From Aspidiotus rigidus (Eukaryota > Arthropoda > Insecta > Hemiptera > Diaspididae), in NCBI GenBank assembly GCA_035079385.1, contig JAVHKY010000013.1:8864001-8928000 (forward strand): a DNA stretch of 64,000 nt, read 5' to 3'. Within the stretch, counting starts at the first letter, position 1; every line of letters begins with the position of its first letter. The translations under genes and the position numbers were made by a program. The notes beneath the pieces are model-generated. The model did no database searches. It was not told where the DNA came from and saw only the letters and a program-made list of their open reading frames with translations. Shown piece by piece: positions 1-12,900 of the stretch.

Positions 1-1130
1 TATTCAGCGAGTAAATGTCCCGCGCAAAGCTTCAAGTTTACGATATTGGGTATCCTTAAGAACTTATAGTGATGGATATTGCTGGACTATTTCCAAAAAC
101 AGATAGATAAAACCGGTTCATCTTGGTTATATGAGATTATTTCACAAAGGGGACTGAAGTATTGCGCGCTCACAAACCAAGAAGTTACAACTGTTGCAAA
201 CTAGATAAGGCGCTTTGGAGTACCTTAGGAACTACACACAGATCAGGGTCGAAATTTTGAATCAAAAGTATTTGGAGAGGTGACAAGAATATGGGTTTAC
301 AAAGGACTCAAACCACACCGCTCCAACCACAGTCAGACGGGATGGTTGAACGATTCAAGCATACTGTGAACAAATTTTTAGCCGAAGTCATGGATGAAAG
401 CCAAAACAAACTGGGATACGTGGACATCCTTTTTTCACCAAGCATATCTGTCATCAAGTCATTGGTCTACAAAGGAAATGTTTGGATGCGAGCCACGGTT
501 ACCATGTGATTTAGAGTTTGAAGCGCCTCCTCACAAACCACAGGATGTTCAAGAGTATTCAATACAACTCAGGGAGCACTCCAGAAAGTCTATAGAAATC
601 GCTAGCAAAAATATGAAGGCTTGATATGACGTGGGCGCTACAGAAGAACTTTTTGAACCTGAATCTGGTGATTGCTTGTGTCGCACATGCAACACTGCCC
701 GTCCTCCGTGGTGGAGTGGTGCAGATTGCATATGCATTTAATTGTGTTTCTTCCTCAACACCGGAATCGATCCTTTCAGGTATAAAACTTTAGGGTTGGA
801 AGAATCTCCTTGGGAGCTGCGGCGCCCAAAACATTACAATACACAACAACACAACCACTTTAGATATAGTAGATAGCTGTTGAAGTCTCTTCATCCTCCT
901 CTTTCTTCAGGGATGATCTTCCTCTTCTTCCTGCACATGAACATGGTGATCAAGTCTGGTTATACAACTTCTAAACAAATGGGAAGGCTCGCGTATAGCG
1001 GTGAAAAATATCAACGACGTAGTATACCGGATTAGCCATAAAAAGAAACTAAAAGTTGTCCATCGATATTGATTGGCTGCCTGGCTGAGTGATCCTAAAC
1101 AGGACGTTCAGAACTAATAAGGGGGCGGTG
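1..1130 (+). pseudogene. Ty3/gypsy retrotransposon integrase and pol 3' end, decayed
   Basis: In shifting frames the DNA encodes a gypsy-type integrase. The first acidic position sits in LIVMDIAGLFPKTD near base 75, the second in LHTDQGRNFES near 230-260, and the glutamate in a DGMVERFKHT block near 335-365. A later stretch (380-625) resembles the region after the core ('EMFGCEPRLPCDLEFEAPP'). HEHGDQVWLYNF near 935-970 and a VVYRISHKKKLKVVHRY-like tail near 1,015-1,065 resemble the C-terminal chromatin-binding part of gypsy integrases. In-frame stops and at least three frame changes show it is dead. The 5' part lies outside the window and no LTR is seen on this side. Confidence 0.85.
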
Positions 1131-3297
1131 TGGCGCATACAAGATCGCAATGTCGATAAACAGGATGAAGCGTGAAAGATGAAGAAGGGTAAATCGTTAG
1201 TTTTAACAAGTCTCGCTCACTGGCTACTGGCATTTGACACCGGAGCAGCACAAGATCCAGAATTTTTCAGAGCCATCGTTACGGATGAGGATTTCTGGTT
1301 AAATCAGAATAAACAGGAATGATTATGAACGACCTTGATTATCTCCATAAATGTTGTATCTAAATCTAGTTTTTCATCACGTTTTAAAAAATAGTAATAG
1401 GATTTCAATATAAACGCGAACGCGTAGAGGCAGGCCGAGAAGATGAATAAATGAGAGGAGGTTCACAAGATTACGTAAAATGGTATTTGTACATTACGCG
1501 CAAAAGTTATTCGCAATTACCAATAATGCCAAAACGATGTACCTTGGCCTTTGGAGGTTATACTATTGATGAACTGATCTATATTATGCGGTATCACGGT
1601 TCTATTTTAAAATTCTCATTCACTCTTCCATCAGTGTATTCGAAGAAGGGGAAAAAAAAACCGATTTATTTGAATATTTTTCAAAAAATCTTCACTAATC
1701 GAATACGCATCCTAACGTCGGAATAATAAATATAGATATTATATAGCCTATGCGCGAGTACGAAGGTGTGCGCGGATGAATTCTAGAAAAATCGATAATT
1801 TGCTAGTTGATGTATGGATGGATACGTGCCCAAATATTTACGAGCGAGAAGTCCTGACCGATCATTCGAATTCGCGAATAGAAATATCGTACAATTTTCT
1901 ATACATCGCGGGTTGAACAGCCCGTTAGAATTGGCCGTTTCTTTTTCTACTTCTGCATTCTTATCGCCTTACCGCCCGCCAGCTTTTGAAGATCTCTCAC
2001 GGTTTTTACAACTCATTCATCACTTATTGAAATTCTCCCTATTTCCTTTCGTCGCGATCCATTGTTGTACGCAATGGGCCTACTTCAGGAGATCGTAAAT
2101 ATCGTATTATCTAGTCAGCAACCTGCGCGAAAACTCGGGAGCGGGTCGGCGCGGTGGCGTGCCGCTGATGCACAACATCAGTTTCTTTTTTAACTCGAGT
2201 CCACTTTTAGCGCGTAGTATATAAGGTAAGACAATATAATAGAGCTGGCGAATGTTGGCAGGACAGTCTGGAATTAATTTCCGAGCGAGTGCATTCGCGA
2301 AGGGTATTATTTAGGAGAAACCCCGTAACCGTGTTGTAGGAACTAGCGTATTTTTTTATTTTCGCGTGAAATACAAGTTGAAAAATGATACACGCGTATT
2401 GCGTACAATGACAGCCGGATGTAGTACGAGAGTATACAATATGTATTGAGTATGGACTTCAGGGGCTCTCGAATTATTGCCACGGTTTGACGACAGATGC
2501 GAATAAGGTAGAACAGATAGTGTGAAATTCATTTTTTTAATCAATTTTCGCCGACAGGATGTTAATAGCGCACAACCTTTTTTTTTTTTTTGCTCTCTTC
2601 CTCGTACGCACTCTCACTCGCTCTCTTCTTGCAAACTCTTATAAAACAACGGCAGTATCGAATGACGAAATAAGGACAAGAATAGCTCATCACGGACGCA
2701 GGTGTGTACTGAGTTCGAATTAGAAGTAGAGATTTCACGAGCATACGAAACAATTAAGCGAGTAATTATGTCAATAAATTGGTCTATTGCTATAATCGAT
2801 GCACTGAAAGTTACTAAAATGATCGATATTTTATGCATTTTTATCATCGTCACAGTTTTGGAAAGAAATACCCAAAAATTTTTAGAGATAGGCTCCAGAA
2901 ATTGCTTACTGAATCAGAGTTTTCAAAAATTACCGATTAGCATTCTTTCGAATCTGGAAAATGTAGTTCCACTTACTATTAGAAATTAGAAACCCAGACT
3001 AACATCCGCAACAAGAATCCGAAAGCAACCCCTGGGTGATAGTTTAGGGGAGATGACAACAACAAACCACAGTGCAGTGCAGGTCTTAAAACCCTACGAA
3101 GGAGGAACTTTAAAAAAAGTTGACTTCCAGGTTACGTAGAGGGAGGTACGGGTGATTTCAAACTAATTAAGAGCTCAGAGAGAGGACTAAAAGAAAACCC
3201 GACACAAAAACAGAACGATGGCCCACTTGGGGGGTCACAATCGATCACCTCCTTTTTTCGATATCGAGAATTCTTTGTTGCATACGACATTTAAATC
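1131..3297. other. No gene recognised
   Basis: Unique-looking AT-rich DNA with short unconvincing ORFs (1,451-1,726; 1,814-2,098; 2,702-2,989) that show no recognisable motif or biased composition. CpG-containing stretches at 1,740-2,300 look different from the transposon-rich DNA and could be host intronic or regulatory sequence, but nothing in them decides this. Confidence 0.4.
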
Positions 3298-3426
3298 ACA
3301 AAATTCACAAAAACACAAAGTTACTAGAGTCGTAATTTAAAAATTTATTAAGCCAGCGCCTTCGTATAAATATCCATCAACGAGCAAGAACGACCCTAGT
3401 AACTTCGTGTTTTTGTAAATTTTGTC
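3298..3426. repeat. Small foldback element with ~37-bp inverted arms
   Basis: The arm 3,298-3,334 (CACAAAATTCACAAAAACAC, then AAAGTTACTAGAGTCGT) is the reverse complement of 3,390-3,426 with few mismatches, separated by about 55 bases. The size and structure fit a miniature inverted-repeat element or a foldback remnant. No coding potential. Confidence 0.7.
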
Positions 3427-3700
3427 CTATTTTCGAACTCTTAAGATATCCAATTTATTGGAATGGGCGAGGAAGTGAAAGAATAATTCGCGAAGACGAA
3501 ATTTTCAATACGTGGTATTGAACAATTGAACTACTTTGAGGACTGTAATATTTCGAGTTCTTGAAAACCCTAAAAAACTGCAAGGCACTACAAAACACAT
3601 AAGTTCAACTCAGATTCTGGAGCTTTAGGCCCCGGCTACAATTCTGTAGGCATGGGTCATTACAGAGGAGAGAATCTTCGTAGGTACGCGTCATATTGTT

Positions 3701-4104
3701 GATCAAAGTTGGAGGGTTGCACACGCACGTAACAAATAAGTAACAAATAAGTCGAGGTAAGAAATAAACAATTTTTTATTTTTTATTTATTACAATTAGA
3801 GAAAAATATTGAGAGGGATTTTTTGAAAAGACGAAAATGAATTAACGGAAACACAAAATCACAAAACGAAATGTTGAAAAGCCACAGAACGAAAATTTAA
3901 AAAGGCAAATTTATTCTTGGGTCAAACATAGAAATTCAGATAAGAAAAGTAAATTTATCAAGTTCAGACGCGACGGTGACGTGACCGGTTATCCCTTTCA
4001 ATATTTTTCTCTAATTGTAATAAATAAAAAAAAAAGAAAAAAAAATGTTCACTTCTGACCTCGACTTATTTGTTACGTGAGTGTCCGATCCTCCAACATT
4101 GATC
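3701..4104. mobile_element. MITE with ~115-bp terminal inverted repeats
   Basis: Both ends begin GATCAA(A/T)GTTGGAGG and run inward through CACGTAACAAATAAGTCGAGG and an A/T run to TTATTACAATTAGAGAAAAA. The arms are about 3,701-3,824 and 3,985-4,104. The left arm has an extra 11-bp tandem copy of GTAACAAATAA. The ~160-bp centre has no ORF. I could not define a target duplication, although GGCATGGGTCAT occurs just outside both ends (near 3,651 and 4,105). Superfamily unknown. Confidence 0.8.
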
Positions 4105-4247
4105 GGCATGGGTCATACGTAACATAGCCAATTAAAAATTCAGGGACTTCGACATAAAAACAAACTGCATCTGCTAAATTACTCAAAACTTCTACGAGCC
4201 CCATACACTAATTATTTCAATCTGTGAACTGTAAAGAGTTAGTAGCC

Positions 4248-4250
<3 letters not shown>

Positions 4251-4295
<45 letters not shown>

Positions 4296-4319
4296 GGTAG
4301 GGAGGGGGGGAGAGGAGAG
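4251..4319 (+). repeat. T32-G10 homopolymer junction with G-quadruplex potential
   Basis: An uninterrupted run of 32 T is followed directly by 10 G and then further G runs (4, 3 and 7 G separated by one or two bases). Four or more G tracts with short loops satisfy the usual pattern for a G-quadruplex. Similar but shorter T-to-G junctions occur at 25,895-25,920 and 36,922-36,946. Confidence 0.85.
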
Positions 4320-4649
4320 GAAGCAAGAGAAGAATATGACGTATTCTCATGATAGCAATGTCTGCTTTCCGATATGAAAATATCTATTAGCGATGGTTAG
4401 GAAAGAGAGATATAGGTAAAAATTTTTGTGATTCAAGTTCACCATCACCAGATCATGTCATGCGCAGACATGGTCTTAACCTACATAAGGGGTCACATTG
4501 AAACGACGCCGTAAATATAAAACCATTGGCGCAGTCCCAAAGAGCTGGAGAAATGTTGAGTTTTGAACCAATTAATATTTTTATATTTTTATTAATAAAT
4601 TTATTGATATTGTTCAACCGCTAATGCTTGCACAATATAATAATTAATT

Positions 4650-5740
4650 ATATTTAAATAAAATTATTTATCATTATAAAAATAAGAATTTTAGTTGTAC
4701 TATTTGATCTATCAGGAGATATTTTAATTTTAATAATAATTTTTAATTTTTTGGCTTCTAAATATTATTCATCATTAAATTTTAATTATAAAATTAGTTA
4801 TTTATTTATATTATTTCGTTGCTTATAAAAATATCACAATGAATAGTATTTATTTATTGATGTTGATATTCTATTGATTTTATTTATATTATCATTTTTT
4901 AAATAATTCATTCAACTAAATAATTATAAAATAGTAAATTTATATTAATAATTTTATTAAAATTTTAAATAATACTTTAAATTTAAATACCAATATTGAC
5001 CAAATTAATTCAAATCCTCTTTATTTTTAAAAATAATAAAAATACCCATTAATAATATTTTTATATATTTCTTTAATATTTATATTAATAAAATTATTAT
5101 TTTTAATTTTTTATTGCATTGATTATTTTTTTACAATAATTTTTTCATCTTCAAAGTCATCACGATGTGAATCATACTTATAAATTAAAAAACAAAAGGA
5201 AAGGCACTTTATACCACTATTTTATTTGAAATCAATGAAATTTAAATAAAATTAATTATTATTATAAAAATAAGAATTTTAGTTGTACTATTAAATTTGA
5301 TCGATTAGGAGATATTTTAATTATAAAATTGGTATTTATTTATATTTTATTTTCTTATAAAAAGATCACAATGAATAGTATTTATTTGTTGATGTTGACA
5401 TTTTATTGATTTTATTTGTATTATCATTCTTTTTATAATTAATTACATTAAATAATTATAGATAGTAAATCTATATTAATAATTTTATTAAATTTTAAAT
5501 AATCCTTTAAATTTAATTTAAATAACAATATTGACCAAATTAATTTATATCCTTTATATTTTTAAAGTCATTTCTTAAATATTTACATTCATAAAATTAT
5601 TAGTTTTAATTTTTTATTTATTAGTACAAAAATCTATTCTGTATTAGTTTTATTCGGGCTATTATTCAATTTTTATCTTATGAAATTCTTATTAATATTT
5701 TTATTGTATTGATTATTTTTATATAATAATTTTTATTGGA
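4650..5740. repeat. AT-rich ~588-bp tandem duplication, PLE 3' flank
   Basis: The segment from about 4,650 is repeated 588 bases later. AATAAGAATTTTAGTTGTAC lies at 4,681 and 5,269, and both copies continue through matching blocks such as AATATTGACCAAATTAATT. Copy 1 ends at 5,145-5,190 with a minus-strand scrap encoding YKYDSHRDDFEDE. This matches the C-terminus YEYDSHRDDLEYE of the PLE remnant that abuts copy 2. The unit is therefore best read as the end of a PLE plus its AT-rich 3' region, duplicated in tandem. Coding potential is absent and A+T is extreme. Confidence 0.7.
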
Positions 5741-5803
5741 TTCAGGGTAATAAACGCCCGTTTATTGCCCGGGTGGCGGCGTTTACAACCCTCTATACAA
5801 TAA

Positions 5804-5940
5804 AATATCGTACGCAACTTGGTGAAAAAAAGTGAAAAGTTACTTCTCGCGCCATTTGCTACACTCGGCTTCGCCTCGTTCCGCAAATTTCGCACTCGAA
5901 GGTCACTCTTCACTTTTTTTCCCCTAGTTGCGTAATATAC
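5804..5940. mobile_element. 137-bp near-palindromic foldback element
   Basis: The arms ATATCGTACGCAACTTGGTG (then AAAAAAAGTGAAAAGT, from 5,804) and 5,905-5,940 are inverted copies. The interior is itself inverted (GCGCCATTTGC facing GCAAATTTCGC) around CACTCGGCTTCGCCTCGT. It lies between the PLE C-terminus and its AT-rich tail in the right-hand tandem unit but is missing from the left-hand unit, so it inserted after the duplication. Just left, AATAAACG-CCC-GTTTATT around 5,750 is another short palindrome. Confidence 0.7.
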
Positions 5941-6590
5941 TATTTTCATATTCAAGATCATCACGATGTGAATCATACTCATAAAGTAGTTCAATCAACC
6001 CCTCATCAGGTATGTACCTGTTGAGCACCTTAATGTTCTCGATATTCAAATTACGGATAATTTCAATGTGTTCTAATGCGATACTTTTAGAATACGAGTT
6101 TTCTCCATGAAGGAAGACCTCGGACCCCTCTTTTATACTATGGCCCCTAGCAACTAGATGGTCCGCAAACGCTGATTCACCTAAATTCTTCTTTTCCCAC
6201 GCCTTCCTATGTTCAGCAATTCTAATTTGTAGCTGACTGCCAGTCTCGCCGATGTAGTCTCCCTTACGATCATTACACTCCACCTTGTAAACATCACTCC
6301 TCTCGACCAATTGAATAGAGTCTTTCAACTTGACGAATAAACTTTCAACAGTATTGAGGTTGTAAATTCACAGGCCAAAAACCAAATGACCGGACGACAC
6401 GACCCAATTGAGAAAAGAACTTCTCCAAGAACGGGAGCCTTGTCCAAGGTTTTCTACTGTCCAGGGTTAGATTTCGAGGGAGGGAGGTGGTGGAATCCAT
6501 ACGGCATTTCGGAGTAACTTTCCTTTGAACCACACGGTCAATATCTAGGAATTCACTCTGGCCAAATGCTTTATAGTTAACAGCTCCTTA
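5924..6590 (-). pseudogene. Penelope-like element, RT C-terminus and GIY-YIG endonuclease fragment
   Basis: Read from 6,590 down to 5,924. The first part encodes the linker after the reverse transcriptase (RLPFLEKFFSQLGRVVRSFG). A frame change near 6,330 leads into a 134-aa open frame with the GIY-YIG-type block VYKVECNDRKGDYIGETGSQ and the following R-x(3)-EH (RIAEH), then a conserved tail (AFADHL, IALEHIEI). PLEs carry an RT fused to such an endonuclease. The RT core is missing, so this is a 5'-truncated dead copy. It resembles the copy at 41.4-44.8 kb. Confidence 0.88.
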
Positions 6591-9500
6591 TGGAAGGCGG
6601 ATTGGCTGAATGGAATACTGGTCAGCCGTTGAATTCAGCTGTTAAAAGCAGCGAATTTTTAGCGACAGGACAAAAAGATTCGCCGTGGACAGTAATATTG
6701 GTCGAAGTATCTTTCCTGTAAATGGCGAATTCATGGACACCGTCTTCGGGAAAATAGGATTTTCTCGATTTTTTGTCATTTCCAGAACATTCCAGCGACT
6801 GGATAATTTTTGGACTGTTTTTTTCGAACTCGGTGGACGTGTTAGTGGATTTTCTCACTTTTCTACTGCTTTCAGACTGTTCCAGCAATTGGAGAATTTT
6901 TCAACTATTTTCCTCAATCTAACGCACTCCACCTAATGGGTAGATGTGTTTACATAAGCATTGACTAAATCGATAAACGAAATACTAAAAATATATTTTC
7001 AGTCTATCTACATTCCCATTTCATCCCATGGAGGAGTGCGTATTTTTAAGCTCGAACATTGACTATTGATTTTACGCGGTCTATGGCGGTAGCAGTCATG
7101 GTTTACCCCGCTAATTAGGGAAAAATCAGAGAAATTCGTGGAATATTGATTTTTTGGGAATGATCCATCTCACCGAGGACTACGGTACTAATGTATGTTG
7201 TAGTAGAGGGTGTGGCGCTTCAAATTAATAACTTTCCCCAGGTGCCTCCCCCTCTCCCGATTTTTTTAAATATTTCGAGTTTGAATTTTTTTATTGCTAA
7301 CAACTAGGGAAAATATGAATGATTTTATTGAAAAAAATACCATGGATGAACGTTCACATAGCCTAAAATGTCCCCAAGTTAAATTGCTGTGCGATCATTA
7401 TTGTCTGAGATACAGCCATTTGGATTTTAGGCCTCTGCAGTCCATGTGGGTGAGCGGATGGGTCCAATTTTTTGGGGTTTCGCGTTTTCTCATTGGGGAC
7501 AATACTTGACGGATATTTGAAACATTTTTCGACCAAGGCCATTTTCTCTCCTTTACCCGGCTAGAGGCTTTAGTTGGAATAAGTTCAAAAAACGGTTAAT
7601 AACATATTGTGTTCAGGTGAGAAAATGTCCAAAGGCCAACGATTCGATGGAAGATTTGAAAATAAGACAGTTGTTTATAAGGGGAACCATCTTTGAACGA
7701 AAACGAGTGAAGAAGTTTTGAATATTTTTTTAATGTGCGAGATAGCAATGGTTTTTTTGAAGAAATGAAGCGCCAATTTTGGAAAATGTATGAGAAAGGG
7801 AGGAGAAGCTTCTTATCAGACCAGGAAACCAGGCGAGTAAATTCTACGGTGTTGTAAGAGAAAAATTTTTGCTTCGACTTCCATAGCCGCGATCTTATTC
7901 AATTAGCAAGGCGCAGATTGTATGAAAGTCAATAAACAAAATGAAGCAGAATTTCCTGTCCAACTGATCTTACTTATGATGTGTTTCTATAAAAGACTAT
8001 GTATTCAGCCTCGTAAAGCACCCTCACTACTACTTTTCTCCAATTCTCTCTTTTGATTAACTTCAGCTTATGTTCATCACTAAAGGCAAGCACCTCCATG
8101 AAAAAAAAATGAACGACCAATTTTTTTTTCTGTAAATATATTCAGTTTTTCAGCAGCACATTGGGATGAAAAATTACGCACACTTGAAATGCAAACGGTC
8201 ACAAAACCTTATTTCTCTTTTCAGTTGCGATGGAAGGTCGTCCCCAAAATTAGCTGGCGAATCCACCGGTCGGTAGTTCGATTAAGCACTCAAAGCTGAG
8301 TCATTTTCAGTCTACGTTTGAAGTAAGAAAAATACTAGTGTTATTCGTTAGAATAAACAAAAAATAATACGATCGCGAGTGACGGTCGAAAAATGATCAT
8401 CTTCATTTTACAGCCTTCTTGGCATACGTCGAAGTATTCATGTGAGGTTATGTAGAATGATGCAGAAAACCGATCACGATGCGTTTACACGTCATTTGTT
8501 CCAATACAAATATACTGACGTTTTAAATAAATTATAATGGAAACTTGCAAAAGAGCAAAAAATAAATATGGGTAGTTCAAAAGTTCTAAAAAAAGATGGA
8601 AAAAAATTGCGCTAGGTGGGCGATTTAATGAAATATAGCATCGATTGGCGCGATCGACGAGATGCAAATTGGCGAACGAAGGGGAGTTGTGCAGCGAGAG
8701 TGACTTTACTTCGATATCGCCGATTTGAAAAACCAGGTACAAAGGGGAGAAGATTCTCCCGCCATACTCATATATATAATTGTGTTCTGTCTGGTCGTAT
8801 GTAAGTTACTATTCTTCAAACGGTACGAGTATTTGTCGAATTTCAAGATCATATTTTTCGCATTACCTGAGAATTATCGTGTTAGTTGATCTTTTTTTTT
8901 TCGCGTTTGTTTTGCACTCGAAGTTATATGAAAAATAAGATCAAATAGTGCGTCGATAGTGAAAAAAAAAAAAAAAATCGAGAACGTCAGTGCATCTCTT
9001 GTGTATTCGTCTTTCGATCGCGACAGGTAAAAGGAGAATAATATTTTGATATTTTGTACTTCATCAAATATGAGTCGACGACATTCCGGTTGTACAACGA
9101 GTCATTAATTACAGAAGAATTACGTATAATGACAATAACGGTTAGTACATTATTATATATTTTTTACCCCCTTTTTAAATAATTACTTTAAATTTACGTA
9201 CTCTCGAATTATACGCGTTCGCTTTTTAATTCGCGTGCTAATTCATCATCGCGGAAATTTACAGCGTTCTATACGTATATGCGGAAGAAGCTTTCACCAA
9301 CAGTACCTAATTTTAAAACGTTTATTTTTCTTTCACTATATAGCTCAAGATTTACAATTTTTTTTTTTTTCTTTCTTCTTATTTATATATATAGTACAAT
9401 ATAGGCGAAGAAGTTTTGGCGTGTAATTTACAAGAAGCATTTAAATTACTGTTGCACGCCAATGCAAATTTTTCGATGTATAAATGAAAGCTTCATAGTT

Positions 9501-9993
9501 AATTTTTTGCGTATTCGTGCGAAGGTGGTGTATCGAGTTTAATATTTTTTTTTTCGAGTTCTCCGGCGTAAGTTTAGGGAAAAAAAATCGTACTTATTTA
9601 TTGTAATTTTTTAATCGTTATAGACGTTTTTTTTTTTTTTTTTTCGACTTTGTGTTTTACGTTCTATACGTACGTTCGCGCGCACGTGCGTATTTACCTG
9701 TAAACTCGAATACAGATATAACAAAAAGGGTAATGATTTTTTTTTTTCTCTCTTTTTCGTTTGCTGTACGTTTAATTTTAACCTCGACAACTTATCGTAA
9801 ATTTGTGCGAACGTATAAGAATGAGCTGGTATGCAATTCAAAAACTCGTTTCGTGCAATAACTCTTCAAAAATTCGCGAATAAAATAAATTTAATAAATT
9901 CTAATTACACCAAACGATGATAAGAAATATTAAATTGCGTGAATTCAAATGTCGAAGCGAGGCTACGCGCTCGAAATCGCAATCAATCGATTT
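6591..9993. other. No gene recognised
   Basis: Two or three weak ORFs (6,622-6,888 minus; 7,294-7,509 plus; 8,485-8,742 minus) show no motif I know. The part from about 8,800 to 9,900 has many T or A runs and CpG-containing words and looks like non-coding host DNA. No repeat structure was recognised here by eye. Confidence 0.4.
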
Positions 9994-12900
9994 GAATTTT
10001 GACAAAAAAAAAAAAAAGCAAGACTGAAACATGTCCTCTCTTTTTTATGATATTTCAGACATTTGCCATGAAAATATTTAAAAATGACTTTTCGTTCTGA
10101 ATAGTCAAGAAACTCACCAGTTCTCTCCTCTAAAGTAGTCAACAGAATTAAGGAAGGGAAGTGAATTTTAGTCGTGAAGATTCTAAATAAAACCGGGCGA
10201 TTCCGAACTGAGTCCAGAAGCTCCTTTTTTAGCCGAATTCAGTCCCATAGCGTCTGGGGCAGAAGAATGTCATGTATTCACGTATCGGCGGTACACAACC
10301 GAATTGAGTCCCAAAGTTGAGGGATATAAAATCGAATTGTGTCACATACTTCGCTTCTCGCTTAAACAGACTTGGGACTTACGAATTAAAAAATGATATT
10401 AGAGTGGAAAAAGGGAGGGCTGACCTCGACACTTTCTCACACTAGAAAATTTACCATAAAAAAAATTAGTTTTCAACTATACCTTGAACTTGAGATTCTC
10501 TTGTACTTGTTATAGTAAGTCAACAGCTCAGCCTCGCCGAGAGAAAAAGCGGGCACGGGGAAAATGTTCACAGATGGAGGAAGAAGTTCGGGTTTGGGAA
10601 TATGTATCCGGACCTTCCCTTCTCTCTCTTCGGGGTTGGAAAAGCTCATGCGGACTAGTTGCTAGAAGTTCGTTTGGTGCGATTATGTGGCTATGATGAA
10701 GCACATTAATACCCATGCAAGGTATTGGGCTTGGGAAATATTCGAGGACAATTATTTTTTCATCGGTGGAGGAAGAAATTCAATTCTCGATATAACTGAT
10801 CAAGATCACGCCGAGTCATCAATGTTGCGACCATAACCTCTTTTATCACTGTATCTGAAAGTTACGAATATCGGGGAGTTCACCCATCTTCTCAAACTCG
10901 GTGTGGACGCAATTCAGACATACACTATATATTATTTTACCACGAACGGGACTCAATCCGGGGTTGTGTGCCCCTCCGATACTTTGGGACTCAATTTGGG
11001 TACGCCTATAGATCCAAATTCGAGATACTAGTGTACGGAAGAAACAAAAAATTATGTTTAAGAAACTTTGAAATTGTTTTTTCTTTTGATTTTGAAAAAT
11101 TCGTTTTGTCAAAATTGGTCTACACGAATGACGCGTCATTTTCTAGAAAGGACTTCTATTCCATTCCTTTTGCTCCTAAAGGTCAACCTTTGAGAAAGGA
11201 AATTGACTTTTAGTCGTGCGCGTTACAAATAAATGTCAGTTCGAGATACGTACTCCTACATAGAAAAACGAAAGATCATGTTTACGAAACTTTATAACCA
11301 TTTTTCTGAAGAATTCGATTTTCGGGCTGGGAAGAGGACTTCGCGTGTTTTACTTGGGGTCCTGAAAAATTTCAATGATGGGAGAGAACAACTTTGAAGA
11401 AATTTCGACTTCCGAACAATAATATGATAGAAGAAGGACAAGAAAAAAATTTCAGCAATCAAAAGCCGAAATTTTTCCATGTCCTCCTCCGATCATGGCA
11501 CAAAAGTTGGATCCTTCAAAGTCTCCCTTACAGCTCATTCTTCCTCCGTCTCAAGTTGGGTAAGGTTGCGGACGCCGATAATTTTCCGCAAAATAAACCG
11601 CTACAAAAAATGTTTCCTAGGAATCTCGTTGAAAGCTTAAATTCGCGCCGGCATATTTGGCTGATACAATACGGTTTTTTTCATCACTGGCAATGCTCTT
11701 CTCCCCCCTTCACACATTTTGTAACCCTTCAACATTATTTTATTTCATTCTAGGAGGCGGAAACGTTTGAAATGAAAAATTTTTGTCGTCCATATCAGCG
11801 TGGCGCATTCTTGTCTCACTCAAATTGCACACTTGAGGGTATGAAATATAATAAAATTAAGTAAATAAATAAGGCTTTTTACCCGATGAAAATGAAGATG
11901 TATGCTGTGCATGGTTAATGAAGACAAATTTACATTCTTGATCCTACAAAACGGCTTATTTAATTTTTATTGCTGAATGGAATTTAAAAAAAAAAAAAAA
12001 AAAAAACAAGGTTAGCTTCAATTTTTTTTTCTTACATAACAGCGGAAAAATTCATAAATCCAGCAGCGCGTAGTTACGTGTAGGCTTTTGGATGATTCTT
12101 TAAACTCACATGGTTTTTATAGTAACATTCCATGAACGCATCAATGTAGCAGGATTTGAGACCTCAAACTGAAATAGAAAGACATTTTTCTGCTTACATA
12201 GTGTTACTCTTCACAAAATTCATCTCATAATTTCTTTACGATTTTTTTATTTTGAAGGCACTGTACACCATTTAAAAATAATCAAATTTCTAATTACCTT
12301 TGAGAGAAGCTCTGGCAACATTTGGCTATATTAGAAGAGAATAAAAAAATGATTCAGTACAACCACCCTAGAGTGCCATACCTTTCTAAGTTTTCTTTCT
12401 GCCAAAATCGCGTACGCTTCGCGATGCTTTCTCGGGCATCTCATTTTAGTTATTTCCAAATCGACAAAAGTTGATTCGTTTACCTTTTTATATGGCGACA
12501 CTTTCTGATTGAGATTTTGAAATATTTTGAACTCCATTAGGTTGCATTCTCACCCTATATCTCTCATTTGCATGAGGCAAGCGCATCAGTGAGTGACGAA
12601 ATTTAGCCCGAAAAGGTGACCATTATAAAATAACCATAAAAACGCGTAGCGATGAAAATCTTTCTACGTCCTTTAAAACGAACTTTTAGCAAATAGTTCT
12701 CATGAGCCTTTTCAGACTTGACGAGAAAGAGGGGGAGATCCGGGTACATATCCCTGGGCTCGGACTTCTCCATCCAAGGACATTTTCCCCGGTCTTGCTT
12801 TTTCTCTCGTGGCGAGGCTGATGCTGTTTACTTACTATAGCAAGTACAAGAGAATCTCAAGTTCTAGGTAGTTGAAAACTGAATTTTTTTATATGGTTAA

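Noticed and set aside
1200..1325. DPEFFRAIVTDEDFW resembling a mariner transposase motif (IVTGDE-W)
   Set aside because: Only about ten residues match, the D-D spacing context is absent and no inverted ends were found. Likely chance or untestable decay.
4560..5740. Mitochondrial DNA insertion, suggested by extreme A+T
   Set aside because: No stretch translated into a recognisable mitochondrial protein, and the unit is tied to a PLE C-terminus instead.
10484..10716. ORFs in the left foldback arm
   Set aside because: Short, present on both strands, and not conserved as a frame in the inverted right arm.
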